Assembly: GCA_005656395.1 (NCBI GenBank)
Contig: SRSI01000074.1
Span: 248,001 to 312,000, forward strand
Direction: 5' to 3'
DNA length: 64,000 bases
Source of the DNA: Strongyloides papillosus
Lineage: Eukaryota; Nematoda; Chromadorea; Rhabditida; Strongyloididae
Shown: positions 26,470 through 37,509 of the stretch, in pieces
Layout: each line of letters begins with the position of its first letter
Position numbering within the stretch: the first letter of the stretch is position 1
The notes under the pieces: generated by a model
Database searches by the model: none
The model's input: only the letters and a program-made list of their open reading frames with translations
What the model was told of the DNA's origin: nothing
Made by a program: the position numbers and the translations under genes

Positions 26470-27602
26470 ATGGCTACACATTTTAGTCACCGTCCGAAGC
26501 GGGCAGCAGCTGTTGAAGCTGAAATACTTATATCTGAAGGTGCAAATGAGAGAGTTGAGAAGGATGGTGATGTTATGGAAGAAGAAGACGAATTGGATGT
26601 GGGTTACCAAAAGATAGAAGTCCTTGAGGTAAGTTCAGTTTTCGTGAATAAGAATTTATTGTCTAGAAATATGGAATAGATACAAAGGATATCCAGCGAT
26701 TAAAGAGTCATGGATTCTTCACTGTCGAGTCATTAGTATATGTTACCAAAAAAGCCTTGGTAAATCTTGACCAATTTAGTGAAGACAAAGTAAATAAAAT
26801 TCTAAGACAGGCGAGGAAACTTGTCAATCTAACCTTTACCAGTGCGTCTAAAATCCTTGAACAGCGGGAAAATTTGATAAAAATCCGCACAGGAAGCAGA
26901 TCAATGGATCGTCTATTCGGAGGGGGTATCGAAACAGGAAGTATCACTGAAATCTTTGGTGAAGCTGGTACCGGAAAGACACAATTGTGCCATATGTTGG
27001 CTGTAAATTGTCAGTTACCAGCGGACGAGGGTGGAGGCGAAGGTAAATGTATGTGGTTAGATACCGAGGGTTCATTTCGTTCAGAGAGAATTTTTGCGAT
27101 TAGTGAAGCCCTCAATCTAAATTATCAATGTGTTTTGGATAATATTACTTATGCCAGAGTATACAACAGTGAGCATCAAGTCGAAATCTTAGGTGAGGCT
27201 GCTGCGTTAATGTCTACATCAAAGTACTCTTTGCTTATCGTAGACAGTATTATGGCTTTATTTAGAAATGACTACAGAGGAAGAGGTGAACTTGCGGATA
27301 GGCAATGTATGCTAGGAAAATTCTTAAGACATCTCCTTCGATTGGCTGATGAATTTGGAGTTGCAATCGTCATGACGAATCAAGTAACTGCTACAGTCGA
27401 TGGGTCGGTTCAAATGGGTGCACCCGAGAAAACGCCTGTTGGAGGTCACATTTTGGCTCATGCTTCAACGACGAGGGCCTGTTTCGAGAAAGGTAAAAAA
27501 GGGAAAAGAATTTGCAAATTGTATGCATCTCCTGCATTACCAGAAGGTGAATGTATCTTCAAGGTTGGTGATGCAGGGATTGAAGATTATGAAAAACCAT
27601 AA
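26470..27602 (+). CDS. RAD51-like recombinase, copy 1 (divergent)
   Basis: RecA-fold strand-exchange ATPase of homologous recombination, 364 aa, nuclear. Exons are 26470-26628 and 26667-27602. An acidic N-terminal extension (HRPKRAAAVEAE..VMEEEDELDV) precedes the helix-hairpin-helix domain (LKSHGFFTVESLVYVTKKAL), the polymerisation motif FTSA, Walker A GEAGTGKT, Walker [22 protein letters not shown], and GGHILAHASTTR. It is less like canonical RAD51 than copy 2: Walker A has Ala-Gly where RAD51 has Phe-Arg, and loop L2 reads DGSVQMGAPEKTPVGG. SIMALFR and GGHILAHASTTR recall DMC1, but [11 protein letters not shown] and CQLP are RAD51-like, so it is best read as a diverged RAD51 duplicate. Confidence 0.92.
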
Positions 27603-27763
27603 TTTTATAAATTTTTATTCTTTAGTATTATTAATTTTTTAATAACAATCGCTGTATATTTTTATTGTTATTTCTCCCAAAAGGGTTCTCTAGCCCTATC
27701 TTATCTCAATTAATTTTTGTTTTAATTATAATTATGTTATACTTTTTGTTACTTTAGTTAGTA

Positions 27764-28962
27764 ATGGACGCTTTAAAAGAGAGACGTAGTACTCGCTCCA
27801 CAAAGAGACCCCAAATGGGCGACGATAATGAAGACTTCTTCGCTCTCCCTGCTTCTGAACAGTCTTCCCGTACAGCGGATGTTTTTAACAACTCTGTTGA
27901 GGCTAGTGAAGAGGTCGCGAGTGAAGTAAGACAGGAGGAAAGGAAGATGGGATTCCGCTTGTTAAAAGACCTAACCGTATGTTCTTCTAAATAACTTGCT
28001 TTTAATGACTTTTTTAGACCATTGACAAAGATATTACCGCTAGTGATATCGAGAAGTTAAAAGAAAGAGGTTTCCTTACGTACGAATCTGTCATGTACGC
28101 AACTAAAAAGGAACTCAACTCGATCGACGGATTAAGTGAGAGAAAGATCGAGAAGATAATCCAGTTAGTCAGCGGACACGTTAACATGGGATTCACGTCC
28201 GCTGCAGAAATTTACATCAAGCGTAAGGACATCATCATGATTGGAACAGGAAGTGAGAAAGTAAATGAGCTGTTAAAGGGTGGAATCGAAACTGGTAGTA
28301 TCACCGAGATCTTTGGTGAGGCACGTTCGGGGAAATCCCAATTCTGTCACAATCTTGCTGTTACGTGCCAACTACCAGTATCAAGAGGTGGAGCTGAAGG
28401 GAGATGTCTCTGGATTGACACTGAAGGGACATTCCGACCAGAGAGAATCTCCCAAATTGCACAAAGATATAATTTGGAGCCTGAAGCAGTATTGGACAAC
28501 ATCGCCTGTGCACGAGCCTTCAACTCGGACCATCAAAGGGATATTTTGGTTGAAGCTGCAGCTCTGATGGCGGCCTATCGACATTCTCTCATCATTGTCG
28601 ATTCTGTAATGGCCTTGTATAGAACTGACTTCCAAGGACGCGGTGAATTGGCGGACAGACAAGCTCACCTTGGAAGATTCCTTCGTCATCTTTTAAGATT
28701 GGCTGACGAGTTTGGTGTCGCCGTGGTCATGACAAATCAAGTAATGGCCAACGTAGATGGAAGTGCAATGTATGGAGGAGACACCAGAAAGCCTACCGGT
28801 GGAAATATTATGGCCCACGCGTCAACAACGCGTCTCTACTTTAAAAAAGGGAAAGGAGAGCAGAGAATCTGCAAAGTCTATGATTCTCCATGGCTTCCAG
28901 AACATGAAGCTCGCTTTGCGATCTCAAATGAAGGAATTATTGATGTACCTGAGGATATTTAA
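27764..28962 (+). CDS. rad-51: RAD51 recombinase, copy 2
   Basis: Second RAD51, 385 aa, 161 bp downstream of copy 1 on the same strand. Exons are 27764-27976 and 28018-28962; the intron lies near the same place as in copy 1, at the junction of the N-terminal extension with the helix-hairpin-helix domain. The extension begins [20 protein letters not shown] and is acidic further on. Core motifs: FTSA, Walker A GEARSGKS (Ser for the usual Thr), [10 protein letters not shown], Walker [56 protein letters not shown]. It is the closer of the two to RAD51. Codon use is distinctly GC-richer than flanking genes (about 48% GC in a counted 60 base stretch), suggesting high germline expression. An acceptor TTTAG at 27757 suits trans-splicing. 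Confidence 0.94.
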
Positions 28963-29091
28963 ATGTTTTGTAACTATTAATAATTGTATATTTTTAAATT
29001 AAAATCCGAATTTTTGTAATTTTAAATTTTGGTAATCCACACCTTAATTATATTTTATTTTTTTACATTTATTGTATTATATGTATTATAG

Positions 29092-29712
29092 ATGATTTTA
29101 AATAGTAAATTTGTATTGTATATTGAAGTTGTTGTTTTTATTACCATTTGGTCAACTTTTTTGGTTTTGACATTTAAATGTACAAGAAAAATCTTTTCTA
29201 ATCGGCTGTTACAAAATCCCAATATTATACCTTTTTTTGTCTCTAGTTCTATTGTGAGTCACATGTTTTTACTTGGATACAAATATTATAACAAACTACT
29301 GAATACAATGGAACAAGGTTTGCCACTTTCGTGTAAAAATTTGTATCTGGAATACTTTGGTTTTAGAAAGTGTAGTAAATATGAAGAGGTTGTTAGTAGG
29401 AATATTTTGTGGTCATTATCTCCTTTAAATGTTGTTCTTTCAATGATAATAGATTTAATTTATACAACTTTTGAAAATTGTATAAGAATGATACTATTAT
29501 TTATTGAAAGTCTCTCTTTCTGGCAATCATTTTTAATACTTTTTTCTTTCTTATTTTTTATTCTTCCTTTATTAATTTATTGTAGATTTAATTATTCATT
29601 TTCCCTTTTTTACGGATTATTATCAATAAAGCATGAAGGAGTACCGAAGAAATCACCAACAAAGACACTACCAATACCGCCGCCACGATATTCATCACTT
29701 ACAAAAAAATGA
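29092..29712 (+). CDS. Membrane protein, possibly CLCC1 (CLIC-like chloride channel) family
   Basis: Single-exon frame of 206 aa, 129 bp after RAD51 copy 2 and starting directly after an acceptor-like TATAG, so it could be the third gene of an operon. Hydrophobic segments lie at about residues 8-28, 48-62, 108-140 and 145-172. The pattern CSKYEE (about residues 95-100) followed by SPLNVVLSMIIDLIYTTFEN and a pair of membrane helices resembles the C-x-Y-Y-E..PTKALAVTFTTFVTEPLKH core of CLCC1/MCLC, an ER anion-channel family. The C-terminus is a Pro-rich tail (PKKSPTKTLPIPPPRYSS). The similarity is weak and by eye; a nematode-only membrane protein is the alternative. Confidence 0.55.
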   Translation: MILNSKFVLYIEVVVFITIWSTFLVLTFKCTRKIFSNRLLQNPNIIPFFVSSSIVSHMFLLGYKYYNKLLNTMEQGLPLSCKNLYLEYFGFRKCSKYEEVVSRNILWSLSPLNVVLSMIIDLIYTTFENCIRMILLFIESLSFWQSFLILFSFLFFILPLLIYCRFNYSFSLFYGLLSIKHEGVPKKSPTKTLPIPPPRYSSLTKK

Positions 29713-29800
29713 ATATGACATATAATTTATTTGAATTATCGAATAAAAATTTGTTATTGTTAATTACTATTCAAAACTAAGTATAATAACTTAAATTTAG

Positions 29801-30963
29801 TTATTTTTCCCAATCATACTTTAAATCATAATCAATATTATTACTAACCATTAATTTTTTTAAAAATTCTTTTAAATATTCATAGTCTACTTTATCGTAG
29901 TATTCCCATTTGTCAATAATAGCAAATAATTTATGAAAAGCATGAAATTTGTGTTGTTTTAATTCTTCTCTACTCCAAAGACGTATGTCATGTTTCATTT
30001 TAGCTATTATGTTTTGATCTCCATTGGATTGTTTATGCCATGGTAATTTACCATCAACTGTTTGGATTACACAATAAAGCCAAGATTCTACATCATCTCT
30101 GGGAGATGAATGATAAAGATTATGAACTCTTAAACTGCAATAATTTAATGTTCCTACATAATTTTTTGGTTTTTGATATTTATCCTCTGGAATTATTTCT
30201 CCTCTTGAATTTTTGTACTTCTTAGCTATTCCAAAATCAATCATTTTTATTCTACTTCTAGAGTCATTAGATAAAACGAAATTCGCTAGTTTTATGTCTT
30301 GATGAACATAACCTGTTTGATGAAATGCTTCAATAGCTAAAAGCATTTGTAAAGCTAAACGTAACAATGTATGAGTACTAAATTTCTTTTTTGGTAGTGA
30401 AACCATTACGCTTTTTAGATCACTACCTTCAAGGGATAAAACTAAAAAGGCACCATCAGATTTACAATAAGCCATGTATAGTTTACAAAAATACTCCTGT
30501 GATATCATCATTGTTTTCATTATCAATTTATACTCCAATAAAAAAGAACTTTTAGTTTTAACCATTTTAACAGCGTATTTTTTCTTTGATTTAAATGAAT
30601 GGACTTCATATACTCTTCCAAAACCTCCTTCACCTATGAGTTCTCCTAAATAGTGATGTGGCAAATGTGAATAAACTAATGTTTGAAAAAAGTCACTTTC
30701 AAACTGGCTTTCGCTGAAACTTTGTACAGAGATATAAGCAACTTCAATAGAATAATTTGTTTAGTAAAAACAAAATTTAACTAACCATTTGATGACATAT
30801 TAGGACATTTTGAGGAATATTTTTCATTTTCAGTATTTATGTTGTTTATACCAAAATTTTGCTGACTACAATGGATTTCCTCAAAACCTTCTAAATCTTC
30901 TGGAATATGAGCAGTTTCACAATCATGTAAATCATTTGTCACTTCTTGAGGTTCTATACTCAT
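29801..30963 (-). CDS. CK1/TTBK-type serine-threonine kinase
   Basis: Casein-kinase-1 superfamily kinase of 372 aa. Exons (minus) are 30963-30786 and 30741-29801. The first exon is a Glu/Asp-rich leader; the kinase domain starts at HYLGELIGEGGFGRVYEV with the ATP lysine in KKYAVKMVK, the catalytic loop GYVHQDIKLANFVLS, DFG in KMIDFGIAKKY, the CK1-type activation segment VGTLNYCSLRVH and the DDVESWLY motif. The catalytic loop has HQD where most kinases have HRD, a change seen in several CK1-like nematode kinases. Nematodes have a large expansion of such kinases, many male-germline expressed (family knowledge). An upstream in-frame ATG at 30987 also exists; 30963 is preferred for MSIEPQEV. It starts 169 bp after lin-10 ends, on the same strand. 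Confidence 0.9.
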
Positions 30964-31132
30964 ATTAATATAATTATAGAATAACAAAAAAAATTTATCT
31001 TAATTTTTATAATAGTAGAAAATTACAATTTAAAATAAATAACAAAACGGTATTTATCATCTAATTTAAATTTTAATATGTTTTAAAGAAAACCATAACT
31101 ACCGAATTTTTACTATGTATAATAATGATTTT

Positions 31133-34100
31133 TTATATATAATTTGGAATTTCTTGACCTGTCAATAATCTAAACATTGATGTAGGCATCGTTTTCATAT
31201 GAATTTCTCCAGTAGCAGTAGCAAGAATGTTTACTATCTTTTCATGAGCCACAGCAACAACACTTTGATGATTGATTTCAATAATTCTATGGCCTACACG
31301 AATACCACCACGTTCTGCTATTCCACCTCTTAACAATGAACAAATAACTCCGTTTTGAACTGAAAATCCAAGCTGATATTTTGTATCTGGCCTCTTAATT
31401 CTAACTTCAACAACTGGAGGAGTGGAGACAACTGTTAATCTCACAGCTGTACTTGTTTTGACATTCCTGATATTTTGTTGTGCAGCAGCCAACGGTAGAC
31501 CTACTAAAGATATTCCATTTATGGCAATTATTTGATCACCAATATTTAGTTGATTACTTCTAGATGCAGCACCACCTGGTGCTAAGTTAGCTACAACAAC
31601 TGTTGGCAACATTGAACCCCAACCAGATTCAACGACAACTATACCTAGTTGCTCACCAACTTTTTTTGGCACAACAACGTCTTTTTGTGTCTCTTTTCTT
31701 GCAAACATTTCTAATTCTTCACCCAAAAGCTCTTGAGAATTCAATACTTCTTGGTAGTCTATTTCTCGAAGATAGGTAGGATCTTCAATTCCATTTGCAC
31801 GTAAAAATTCAACATATGCCACTTGAAAAGCTTGACCAATTGATTGTGCTATGAAAGCAGCTTCATCACTTTCAAATACGTGACATACTACTTTTGGTGT
31901 CTTCTTAACAGATTCACCAACATCAGAATCATCTAGAGAAGGTGAATTTGACATTCTTCTAGCCATTAAAACAACCAAATCTCCAATATCAGCAATATAT
32001 GAAATTGTTCGTAGTGCATGATCCATTAGAATATCCTATATTATTATAAATTTTATTAAAAAAACTACTTTATTTAACATACTTGTCTAACATCAGTATC
32101 AGAAATCCTTTGAAGATCAGTGTTAAGAACCATAATTTTTTCAGTTGAAATAAATAGATCAATTTCTGTGCTAGGTTGTATCTCTCCTTCTGGGGCCTGC
32201 GAAAACACAGGTAGTTAGTTATTCAAAAATAATATAAAACTAACCTTTACTCTTGCTACAGCCTCTTGAGCTTGTGACATCCTACTAGATTTAGATGGCC
32301 TGCCATCACATACCAACTGTGTTGATCCCAAGTATTTTGCCCGAAACAGTACTCCCTCAATTAAAACTGCAGGTTCATGGATTAATACTAAAAAAAATAA
32401 TATTACAATAATATTATATGTTTTTTAAATAATTAACTGTAACTACAAAGAACAAGTATGACAATAATTTATTTGTACAGAAAGACACATTTTTCTAGTA
32501 ATACATGCAAAAAGTAAAATAAAAATGTTCTGAGTATAAACTTACCAAATTAAAAAAGAATAAGAAAAGAATAGAGCAAAAAAACACTCCAAAAAAATTA
32601 ATTTTTTTTAATATATAAATATAAGGCCAAGCTAGGTGGACATTTAGTTACAAACCATGTCATATTTATATATTAATATTTTTTTCGAGAATTTTTTTTT
32701 ATAAAATTTAAAACTTACCTTCTTTTTTATTTGAAGACCCTGGTTTTTTAGAACTATGAGAGTTATGGTTTTGATAATTGTTCCTTTGTGGAGAATGTAC
32801 CGCAGAATTTGAGCTTTTAGATAAAAGTTTATCTGTTTCTACTTCGTCATCCTCAACGGTTGCGTCATCGTTAATTGTAGCATAAATATCCGAGTCAAGA
32901 TCTTGTAGAGAAAATTCGTTTTCCTCAGTCGCTTCATTACTATTTGTTTCATCTCTAATTACCCATACACCACCTTCTCTTTCGGTGTTTTCTTTATCAT
33001 CAGATACTCTATTGTACTTTTCTTTACTACTTGATTCACTTTTTCCCTCTACCCAATCATGACTAGATTTATTTTTATGACAATGAGAATTTTTTGTTGT
33101 ACTATGAGTTAGGGTTATTAGATTACTCCTTCCTGACTGAACCTTACTTCCTGCAGCTGGTGGTGGTGGCAATTTTGTTAATTGATTGGTGGCAGAATGA
33201 CTTGTACTTTCTGTAGATGGCTTAGAAGTAGTTGCTTGAAGAAGAATAGAGGCGGCTGATTGAGCTGCTGAATTAGGAGCTGAGTTAGCAATATTTTCAA
33301 GTAATGATGGATTTTGATGTAATTGTGATAAAATCTCAGCCGCAAGCTCTGGTGTTATATTAGATAGGCGAGGAGGTGCAGCTGATGGAAGATTAGATTG
33401 ACTAAAACTTAGAGGATTATGAAATTCTTGACTTTTTTCTTGTACTTGTGAAGTTTTTTGAAGACAATGAGATATAGGATATGGTTGAGAATGATTGGGT
33501 GTTTCAGGAGATGCAATAAAAGGATTGAAACGATTTATATTATTAGATGAAGTTGAATTAACCATCATTTGGTTTGGAACTTCATTAAAATGAGGCATTG
33601 ATGGGGAATAAGAAACACCGTTTGGTATTCCACCCATATTGTTGAGTGGTGAAGGAATGAATGGAATAAATCCTGGTTTTTCATATAAAGCAGAAGGTAC
33701 ATTATTTGAGGTATCTTGTGGATGAAAAGACATTTCTTGACCAGAATAAGAAGTAACTCCAGAAAAAACGTTATGTTCCGATGGCCTTATATTTGGTGGT
33801 GGCGAAAATGATGATTGTAAAGATTTTAATGAAGGTTTCTGTTGTAATTCATCAACGGATGGTAGATTATTAGCTATAGAATATGGTAAACCAGCCTAAA
33901 ATATATTAAATTAGAAATGATAGCACATATATTAAAGCAAATATTTGATATAAAAAGTTCTACAAGTAATAACACAATGATAGATAAACAAAACGATATA
34001 AAACAAGATAAATTCCAACCTGTATATTATTATAATTAAAATGAGAATTGATAAATGACTCGCTGCTATTAAGTGTACTATGGGGTGTATTCATTCGATG

Positions 34101-37100
34101 AATGTTAGAATTTTCAAATAAATTATTTGATTGGGAATATATGGAAATGTCAGATGATGATATGCCATTTTCATCAACTTCTGTTGATAGAGAAGATAAC
34201 AATTGTGCTAACTCTTGCTCACCAATCTGAAAGATTGGAATGTAAAAAAAGCATGATGTTAATGCGTTAAATAATGTAAAAAAGGAATAATTTTATTTAT
34301 AATTGCCTAAAAAAAGAATAAATAAAACATACCTTACGAATATTTTTATTTTTAGACTTCCTACTTATTTCTTTATCAATTTCATTCATTTGTTTCTTAA
34401 TTAACTCACTAGTGTGTGGGTCACTTTCTTTAACAATACTATTTTTCTTATCACAAACAGATGATGTCTCAGTATCCTTTATTTTCATGTCACTTCCTTG
34501 ATTACATAATTGTGTGTTAGTAGATTCTAAACACAACTTTTTATCAGCCTCTTCAATATGGTTGCTTTTATTTGTATCATCTTCTTCCCCAAAAACTTCT
34601 TCATCCACCCGTGATTGTTTATTAGTTAAATTGACAGAAGACTTGTCATTGTCTAATATATTCAACTTATCTATATCGTTTACTATAACTTCTTTACTCA
34701 TATCTTGAAACGTAGAAAAATTTTCGTTTAATTCTACTGTATCCAGTTGTCTCTGAGCATCTAGAAAAAATAAATGAAAATTGTTATACATGAAAATATT
34801 ATTCTATTAATTTTAAATTATCAATTTGGTAATAAATAAATATTCATATTATTAAATGTAATAAAACATTTATATTTTTATATGGTCGCATGGAATTAAT
34901 GTCGAAGAAGGAAGCCAATTATTGTTATAAAATTAATAAAAAAACATTTCGCAAGTATTATCAAAATATAGCTAACGTATTTCAATCGATGTTGTAAGAT
35001 TTTAAATATAAATGTTTGAAATATTGTGGTTAATGTTTGCACTAAAAGAGTTGTAGTTCCTTTAATAGTTAGCAATGTATTTTCTATAAAAGTTCTATCA
35101 CCAGTGGCAAATACAAAGAGAAAAGGCAACATAATAAGAGATAGAACATGAAGTAGATTTGGAGATTTATTATATTTATAATAATATAAAATTGGAGTTT
35201 TATAATGTTGTTGAATATAATGTTAAAAAAGAATTCAAAATGTAGTGACTTCCTAAAAATTTTTTAATTTCATATCTTATTTATGTTAACTTCCTTAGCG
35301 TATAAATAATATAAAAATTGTATTATATAAAAATATATTATTGTAATTATGATTACTAACGTTTGTGAATAAATAAAAAATAGAATAAACCTTCTGATAA
35401 ACAAAAATATTGATAAATTCATAAATCTCTTTTTAAACATAAAATTTCTCTATACAGTATTTACATTTTAAAAATGTTAAAACGGCATTAATAATATCAA
35501 AATATATATGAGGAAGTTGGGAGTTTTAACATCAATAAAAAAAAATATATGTCAAAATTTCGACTTTTTTTTCTATAAATGACTTGCTTCTGTTTAAAAA
35601 ATGTTATTGCTTTGTTTTGTATAAATTTTGAAGTTTTTTAAAAAACGATAAAAATGTATATAAATAAAAATATAAACTTATTGTTGTTGGATTTATGTCC
35701 TTAAATAATATTTATATCAAAAATATACTCTTTCAAAAATATTCCATAAAAATTATAGATATCAAATTTTTCAAAATAATAAGGGGGTATTTATATGCAC
35801 GTATCAATAAAAGTCATGAAAAGATAGATAAGAAAAATAAAAATAGTTTTAAGAAATATAAAACTAGCAATTTAATTTTTAGGGATCTAAAGAAAATGGA
35901 ATAAATAAAAGTTATTAATGAGAATAAGCTTCATCCGAGAATATTAGGATTGGAGATGACAAATTTAAATATATGAGAAAAAGATAATAAATTAAAACTT
36001 TAAAAAGCATATAAAAATAATAAGAGAAAATGTTTTGAAAATTTCCTCAATACGCAATTTACTAAAAATAAATAAAATGCTAAATTTGAATGACAAAATA
36101 TTTCCAAGCAGTTAAAATAAATTATTTCCAAGAAACGTATATCAATAAAATAACCACAAAGAGTGGTACAAAAAACTCATATAAATACAATATCTAATCA
36201 TAAAAAATGTACTAAATTAAAGAAAAAAATGTAATTTACAAAATTAACTTTATTAATGTAACATAAATAAAAACTTTATTTTACAATTTGTATTATAATT
36301 AAAGTACCATTTTTTTTACGTAACTTCCACTTATTTTTTGATCTAACAACAATAAAATCATTTTTATAGTAATTTTTCTTTTAAAAATATTATATAATGA
36401 TAATTTTAAATATAAAATAAAAATTTTTATTCCTAAATGCTTTCAAATTTTATTGTTAAATGCTGCTTGAAAAGATGTAGTTGTTAAAAAATACATCTAA
36501 GTTTCAAAAGTATATATACTCTTGACATAATTCTCTTTAGTATTTAATTTTTAGAAACTCTTCTGATATTTCAACTTTCTCATTGAATAATTAAGTTTAA
36601 TAAGCAAACAAAAAATAATTTTTTTTTATAAAATCAAATTTATTAAAACGTCTTTAATATAAATAATTTAAAAATAACTCACGTCAAAGGTTTTAAATCT
36701 TGAGATTTAATAAAAGTGATTTACTTATTTACTTAGAGATATTAAATTACTTTCTATATATTAAAGCTATTATATTGGAATTTTTAATAGAAAAAATAAT
36801 GTTACTGTCAATAATATCTCCTTTATATAAAAATAATAGGAAAAAAAATAGTGTGAAAATATTTTTTCCTATTTAAACAAAAATATATATTAAATAATCA
36901 ATGCGAAGTCTATTAATAAATCATATGCATAAAATATATAATGGAAAATACAATAATATTTTTAATATACATAAATGTGTTTTAAAAGTATAGATTTAAT
37001 ATATTATATAGAGGGACAACTTAAAATATATGTAGTATTTGAAACTTACCATTATTATTAGAGGTACCATTTAAAGGTATTGGACTAGAAGAAATTGATG

Positions 37101-37509
37101 TAGACTCTATTGAATTATTAGTTGAAATTTTAGAAGGACTTGACAATGAAGTCAATGAACTTGTTTGTAATAAAGCAGATTGTTGTGCTAAAAACGCAGT
37201 TGCAGCAGATGGATCTTGTTGAAAACGATTAGCTGCTGCGGACATAATTGATTGCATATATTGTGACATAACTTCTTGAAATTTGTCTGGAGCAATATCT
37301 GATATGTTTGGCTGAGGAATAGATGTTTGTATAGGAGATAAATTTTGAGATACTTGTGAATTGTCAGAATTCGTTGAAATATGAGATAAATTTGAGGAAT
37401 GAGTATCAGATGATGTATTAGTACATTCATTGTTTCTTTCATGATTAATTTGTTGTATCTCATCAAAAGTTGAAGGTGCAGTCATATTTACGGTTGTCAA
37501 TTCTGTCAT
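31133..37509 (-). CDS. lin-10: LIN-10 / Mint (APBA) PTB-PDZ-PDZ adaptor
   Basis: Neuronal and epithelial trafficking adaptor of about 1143 aa that acts with LIN-2/LIN-7 in receptor localisation. Exons (minus) are 37509-37050, 34760-34333, 34226-34020, 33895-32719, 32387-32245, 32196-32083 and 32035-31133; every junction keeps phase. The first four exons encode a low-complexity Ser/Asn/Gln-rich region. The PTB domain spans [58 protein letters not shown] and [19 protein letters not shown]1 begins after [22 protein letters not shown]2 around [19 protein letters not shown], and the end [14 protein letters not shown] matches Mint proteins (MYRLLTAQEQPVYI). The ATG at 37509 follows an acceptor-like TTTTCTAG at 37553, suggesting trans-splicing; an additional far-upstream exon cannot be excluded. 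Confidence 0.9.
32388..32718 (-). other. 331 bp intron of lin-10
   Basis: Intron between the low-complexity exon and the PTB domain. AT-rich; nothing else recognised. Confidence 0.6.
34761..37049 (-). other. 2.3 kb first intron of lin-10
   Basis: Far longer than the 40-100 bp introns elsewhere in the window. Mostly AT noise, apart from a less AT-rich stretch at about 34880-35160 that contains a small open frame on the minus strand. The length makes it a candidate site for enhancers or an internal promoter. Confidence 0.55.
34896..35132 (-). CDS. Possible nested small membrane protein inside a lin-10 intron
   Basis: Open frame of 78 aa, ATG to stop, starting [19 protein letters not shown]. 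It has hydrophobic stretches at both ends and a Thr-rich middle ([19 protein letters not shown]), and its composition is less AT-driven than other intronic frames. No family was recognised. It could be a nested gene, an alternative lin-10 exon (no good phase was tested) or chance. Confidence 0.25.
   Translation of the reverse strand: MLPFLFVFATGDRTFIENTLLTIKGTTTLLVQTLTTIFQTFIFKILQHRLKYVSYILIILAKCFFINFITIIGFLLRH

Noticed and set aside
26470..27602. Reading RAD51 copy 1 as a true DMC1
   Set aside because: Only a few residues (SIMALFR, GGHILAHASTTR) agree with DMC1; the Walker A surroundings, CQLP and [11 protein letters not shown] are RAD51-like.
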